Origin: CAZMCT01 sp964564785
GTDB taxonomy: Bacteria; Planctomycetota; Phycisphaerae; UBA1845; Fen-1342
Length of the DNA stretch: 15,744 bases
NCBI GenBank assembly: GCA_964564785.1
Contig: CAZMCT010000096.1
Coordinates: forward strand, 1 to 15,744
Reading direction: 5' to 3'
The notes beneath the pieces are model-generated. The model had not been told where the DNA came from and made no database searches. It was given only the letters and a program-made list of their open reading frames with translations. The translations under genes were made by a program, and so were the position numbers. Shown in pieces: positions 13,611 through 15,744 of the stretch. Every line of letters begins with the position of its first letter. Position 1 is the first letter of the stretch.

Positions 13611-14345
13611 ATGCCGTTGCTCGAAGTCCAGAACCTGCACGTCCACTACGGCGCGATTCACGCGCTCCAGGGCATCTGCCTGCGGGTCGACCCCGGCCAG
13701 ATCGTCACGCTCATCGGCGCCAACGGGGCCGGAAAATCCACCACCCTGCGCACCATCTCCGGTATTCACCGGCCGTCCGCCGGCACCATCCTCTTCGACG
13801 GCCGCCCGATCACCGGTCGCCCGCCCCACCGCATCGTGGAACTCGGTATCGCCCACGCCCCCGAAGGCCGCGGTATCTTTGCCAACTTCACCGTAGCCGA
13901 GAACCTCGAAATCGGCGCGTTCGCACGCCGCGACCGCGCGGCCATCGCCGCAGATCGCGAGCGGGCGCTCGAGCTCTTTCCCCACCTGCGCGAGCGACTG
14001 ACGCAAAGCGCCGCGACGCTCTCGGGCGGCGAGCAGCAGATGCTCGCCATCGCCCGCGCCCTGCTCGCCCGCCCGCGGCTGCTGCTGCTCGACGAGCCTT
14101 CGCTGGGCCTGGCGCCGCAGATTGTGCAGACCATCTTCCGCATCATCCGCGACATCAACGCGGCCGGCACCACCATTCTGCTGGTCGAGCAGAATGCCCA
14201 CATGGCGTTGCAGACCGCCCATTACGGCTACGTGCTCGAGGTCGGCCGGGTGGCCCTCGAAGCCCCTGCGGCGGAACTGGCCGCCAGCCCGCAGGTCCGC
14301 CAAGCTTACCTCGGCGTGCGGGCCGAGCCGGGGCCCGCCCCCTGA
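13611..14345 (+). CDS. livF: Branched-chain amino acid ABC transporter ATPase LivF-like
   Basis: This is a 244-residue ATPase, partner of LivG. It shows Walker A GANGAGKS (36-43), HAPEGRGIFANFTVAENL (82-99), an ABC signature LSGGEQQ (137-143), Walker B LLLLDEP with E162, and LVEQNAHMAL, where LivF proteins carry Gln (Q194) in place of the switch His. The end, AYLGV, is typical. The ATG at 13611 gives the usual MPLLEVQNLHVHYG start; an ATG at 13602 (MRAMPLLEV) is also possible, and no good Shine-Dalgarno favours either. The reading frame stays open far upstream, but that part has no family match. The 300-base gap before it suggests it may have its own promoter. atpC follows after 52 bases. Confidence 0.95.
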   Translation: MPLLEVQNLHVHYGAIHALQGICLRVDPGQIVTLIGANGAGKSTTLRTISGIHRPSAGTILFDGRPITGRPPHRIVELGIAHAPEGRGIFANFTVAENLEIGAFARRDRAAIAADRERALELFPHLRERLTQSAATLSGGEQQMLAIARALLARPRLLLLDEPSLGLAPQIVQTIFRIIRDINAAGTTILLVEQNAHMALQTAHYGYVLEVGRVALEAPAAELAASPQVRQAYLGVRAEPGPAP

Positions 14346-14397
14346 GCGCCGCGCACGCCTTGACGCCCGCGTGCCACCAGCGTACAAGGCCCACAGC

Positions 14398-14802
14398 ATG
14401 GCTGATGCCGGTCCCCTTCAGGTCACGGTGATCACGCCCGAGCGGCAGGTGCTCGACTCGCCGGCCGTCGCCGTCGTCGTCCCCGCACACGACGGCGAGC
14501 TCGGCGTCCTGCGCGACCGGTCCCCCCTCGTCTGCGAGCTCGGCATCGGCCAGCTCCGCTACACCCACGACGGCCAGACCCGCCGCCTGTTTATCGACGG
14601 GGGGTTCGCCGAGGTGCTCGACAATCAGGTCACCGTGCTCACCACCCGGGCGGTGCCCGCCGAGCAGATCACAGCCGAAGTGATCGCAACCGCCGCCCGC
14701 GAAGTCGATGCGCTTCAGGGTACCGAGCCCGACACACGCCTCGCCCGCGAGCGCGCCCAGCGCCGCCTGAGCGTCCTGCGCGGCCTCCTCGCCACCTCCT
14801 GA
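14398..14802 (+). CDS. atpC: F1Fo ATP synthase epsilon subunit
   Basis: This is a 134-residue subunit of the F1 central stalk, which couples rotation to catalysis and can inhibit ATP hydrolysis. The N-terminal beta-sandwich (6-88) has the family marks VTVITPERQVLDSPAVAVVVPAHDGELGVLRDRSPLV and FIDGGFAEVLDNQVTVLT. The C-terminal helices (89-132) include the Arg/Ala-rich RLARERAQRRLSVLRGL. The length is normal. AAGG lies 8 bases before the ATG at 14398. Normally atpC follows atpD; here it follows livF by 52 bases, with no other atp gene in the window, so either it is detached from the main operon or this is a second copy. Confidence 0.93.
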   Translation: MADAGPLQVTVITPERQVLDSPAVAVVVPAHDGELGVLRDRSPLVCELGIGQLRYTHDGQTRRLFIDGGFAEVLDNQVTVLTTRAVPAEQITAEVIATAAREVDALQGTEPDTRLARERAQRRLSVLRGLLATS

Positions 14803-14840
14803 GAGGTCTCACGGCCGACCGACTCCCCGACCGAAGTCCG

Positions 14841-14861
14841 GCCGGCGCTCTCCATGCCGGC
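14841..14861. terminator. Possible hairpin between the convergent atpC and membrane-protein genes
   Basis: GCCGGC (14841-14846) and GCCGGC (14856-14861) can pair around a 9-base loop, in the 152-base gap between two convergent genes. The stem is short and the surroundings are GC-rich, so this is a weak candidate for a shared terminator. Confidence 0.25.
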
Positions 14862-14954
14862 GGCGCGGCGAACGGGAATCCGGCCCCGCCGGGCGCCGGT
14901 TCGAGCTTCGTGCGCATCCCCACCCGTCGGCAGCCGGCCGCGGACGTGCCGGCC

Positions 14955-15620
14955 TCAATGCCCTCCGCCCGCCGGCTTCGCCGGCGCCGCGTGCTCCGAT
15001 TTCGGCGCTGCGGTGTGTCCTTCCGGCTCTTTCGCCGCTGCTGCCGCTGCTTCCGCCCGCGCCGCCGCCAGCCGGGCCTCGGTCGCCTCGCGCCGCTCCC
15101 GAAGCCACGAGACCGCGTCCCGCGGCGGGCAGACCAACGGCATGACCCACGGTGCGGCCAGCGACATCAGCAGCGTCACCAACCCGGCGAAGCCGAGGGC
15201 CGACCGCCCCGCCGGCGGAACCCACGCGAACGGCCGGTTGATGAGCTCGAGCACCGTGTCCACCAGCATGTACAGCCGCCCCGCCCAACCGCCCAATATC
15301 CCGCGCCCGGCCGACCCCGTCGCCGCCGGTTCCGCGGCGGTTACCGGCTTCGGCCGTTTCAAACGAAATAGCCGCCGCACCCAGCTCGGCTTCACCTCGG
15401 CTGGAGTCGGCGGCGTGCCGGGGCCCGTCGTGCCCGGCTCGGGCGCCGCCGGACTGTCGGGCGACGGCCGCAGCGGCCGGAACTGCGGCACCTCGACGGG
15501 AATCGGCACGACCGGCGGCTCGGCTCTCTCGTCGAGGCTCGGGATTTCGGCGGCCTGTGCGCGCGCTTCGGTCAGTGCCTGCTCGACTTCGGCCTCGCTC
15601 ACGATCCGGGTTTCCGACAT
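14955..15620 (-). CDS. Single-span membrane protein of unknown function
   Basis: This is a 221-residue protein. The ATG at 15620 is preferred because GGAGGT lies about 9 bases upstream and the product starts MSETRIVSEAEVEQAL; an in-frame ATG at 15641 is the alternative. The N-terminal 30 residues are helical and acidic. Residues 35-75 form a Pro-rich linker, and WVRRLFRLKRPK (80-91) is basic. An amphipathic segment GGWAGRLYMLVDTVLELINRPFAWV (110-134) comes before one clear membrane span (140-163, ALGFAGLVTLLMSLAAPWVM). A charged Ala/Glu helix, possibly a coiled coil (168-197), and a His/Lys/Pro tail end it. The NRPF element just before the span looks like a conserved feature, possibly lying on the membrane surface. 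No catalytic motif is seen. It points toward atpC. Confidence 0.75.
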   Translation of the reverse strand: MSETRIVSEAEVEQALTEARAQAAEIPSLDERAEPPVVPIPVEVPQFRPLRPSPDSPAAPEPGTTGPGTPPTPAEVKPSWVRRLFRLKRPKPVTAAEPAATGSAGRGILGGWAGRLYMLVDTVLELINRPFAWVPPAGRSALGFAGLVTLLMSLAAPWVMPLVCPPRDAVSWLRERREATEARLAAARAEAAAAAAKEPEGHTAAPKSEHAAPAKPAGGGH

Positions 15621-15744
15621 GCGCGCAGCACCTCCGCCCATTTCATCGGCTTCGCCGGCGCGGGCATTGAGTGACGTCCGCGTGCGCGCAGCCGCGGCCC
15701 GCGCGGCGCCGGCCGCCGCGCGGCCCGGGTCCGCTGTCGGAAGT
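15621..15744. other. Right-edge segment without a supportable gene
   Basis: On the minus strand two frames stay open from the edge. One continues into the frame of the 14955-15620 gene; the other ends within that gene's first codons. Either could be the tail of an upstream gene, but 124 bases of GC-rich sequence are not enough to decide. Confidence 0.3.

Noticed and set aside
10195..14345. Urea transporter (UrtBCDE) instead of Liv
   Set aside because: Cannot be excluded without the binding protein, but no urease or urea genes are nearby and the signatures fit LivHMGF at least as well.
12219..14399. A 726-codon minus-strand open frame opposite livG and livF
   Set aside because: It lies antisense to two clear ABC ATPases, has no recognisable domain, and such frames are common in GC-rich DNA.

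Overview
This is a very GC-rich stretch with the marks of a planctomycete-like bacterium, probably Planctomycetota of the Phycisphaerae type, likely an uncultured or metagenome-assembled genome. The clues are a PEP-CTERM (exosortase-sorted) surface protein with a LamG-like body, a dockerin-like protein carrying GDxNxDxxxxFxDINPF repeats, a CAAX-protease relative of the PEP-CTERM-associated type, and intergenic spacers full of short GC-rich palindromes and C/G-tract repeats. The taxonomy is inferred from family content. No rRNA, tRNA or integrase gene is visible.

Left part (1-5626): on the minus strand lie a CPBP/CAAX-type membrane protease and, just downstream of it, an exported protein that runs off the left edge. 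Divergent from these is a four-gene plus-strand cassette: a secreted protein with three LPP20-like repeats (1515-2828), a 53-residue His/Glu-rich lipoprotein (2881-3042), a second secreted three-repeat LPP20-like protein (3081-4412) and a FlgT-like secreted protein (4412-5626, overlapping by one base). All four have export signals. This is the most interesting unit in the window: it combines domains found in the Vibrio flagellar H-ring/outer-membrane set FlgO-FlgP-FlgT, but no flagellar gene is visible beside it.

Middle part (5627-9783): after a structured 382-base spacer come a PEP-CTERM protein and a dockerin-like, beta-repeat surface protein. Two anomalies affect this pair. The first gene has no stop codon after its sorting tail and runs in frame into the second gene's signal peptide. 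The second gene needs a -1 frame change near 6884 to join its signal peptide to its body. These may be assembly errors, decay or real recoding. A malQ gene (4-alpha-glucanotransferase, glycogen/maltodextrin metabolism) follows.

Right part (9784-15744): a branched-chain amino acid type ABC transporter, livH-livM-livG-livF, without a substrate-binding protein gene in the window. The genes are separated by unusually large spacers. These hold a 29-bp tandem palindromic repeat, G-quadruplex motifs on the template strand, a 29-bp-arm inverted repeat, a heptanucleotide tandem repeat, leaderless-type promoters and a tiny antisense ORF with a good ribosome binding site. livF is followed by a lone atpC (ATP synthase epsilon), separated from the usual atp operon. 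A convergent single-span membrane protein of unknown function closes the window.
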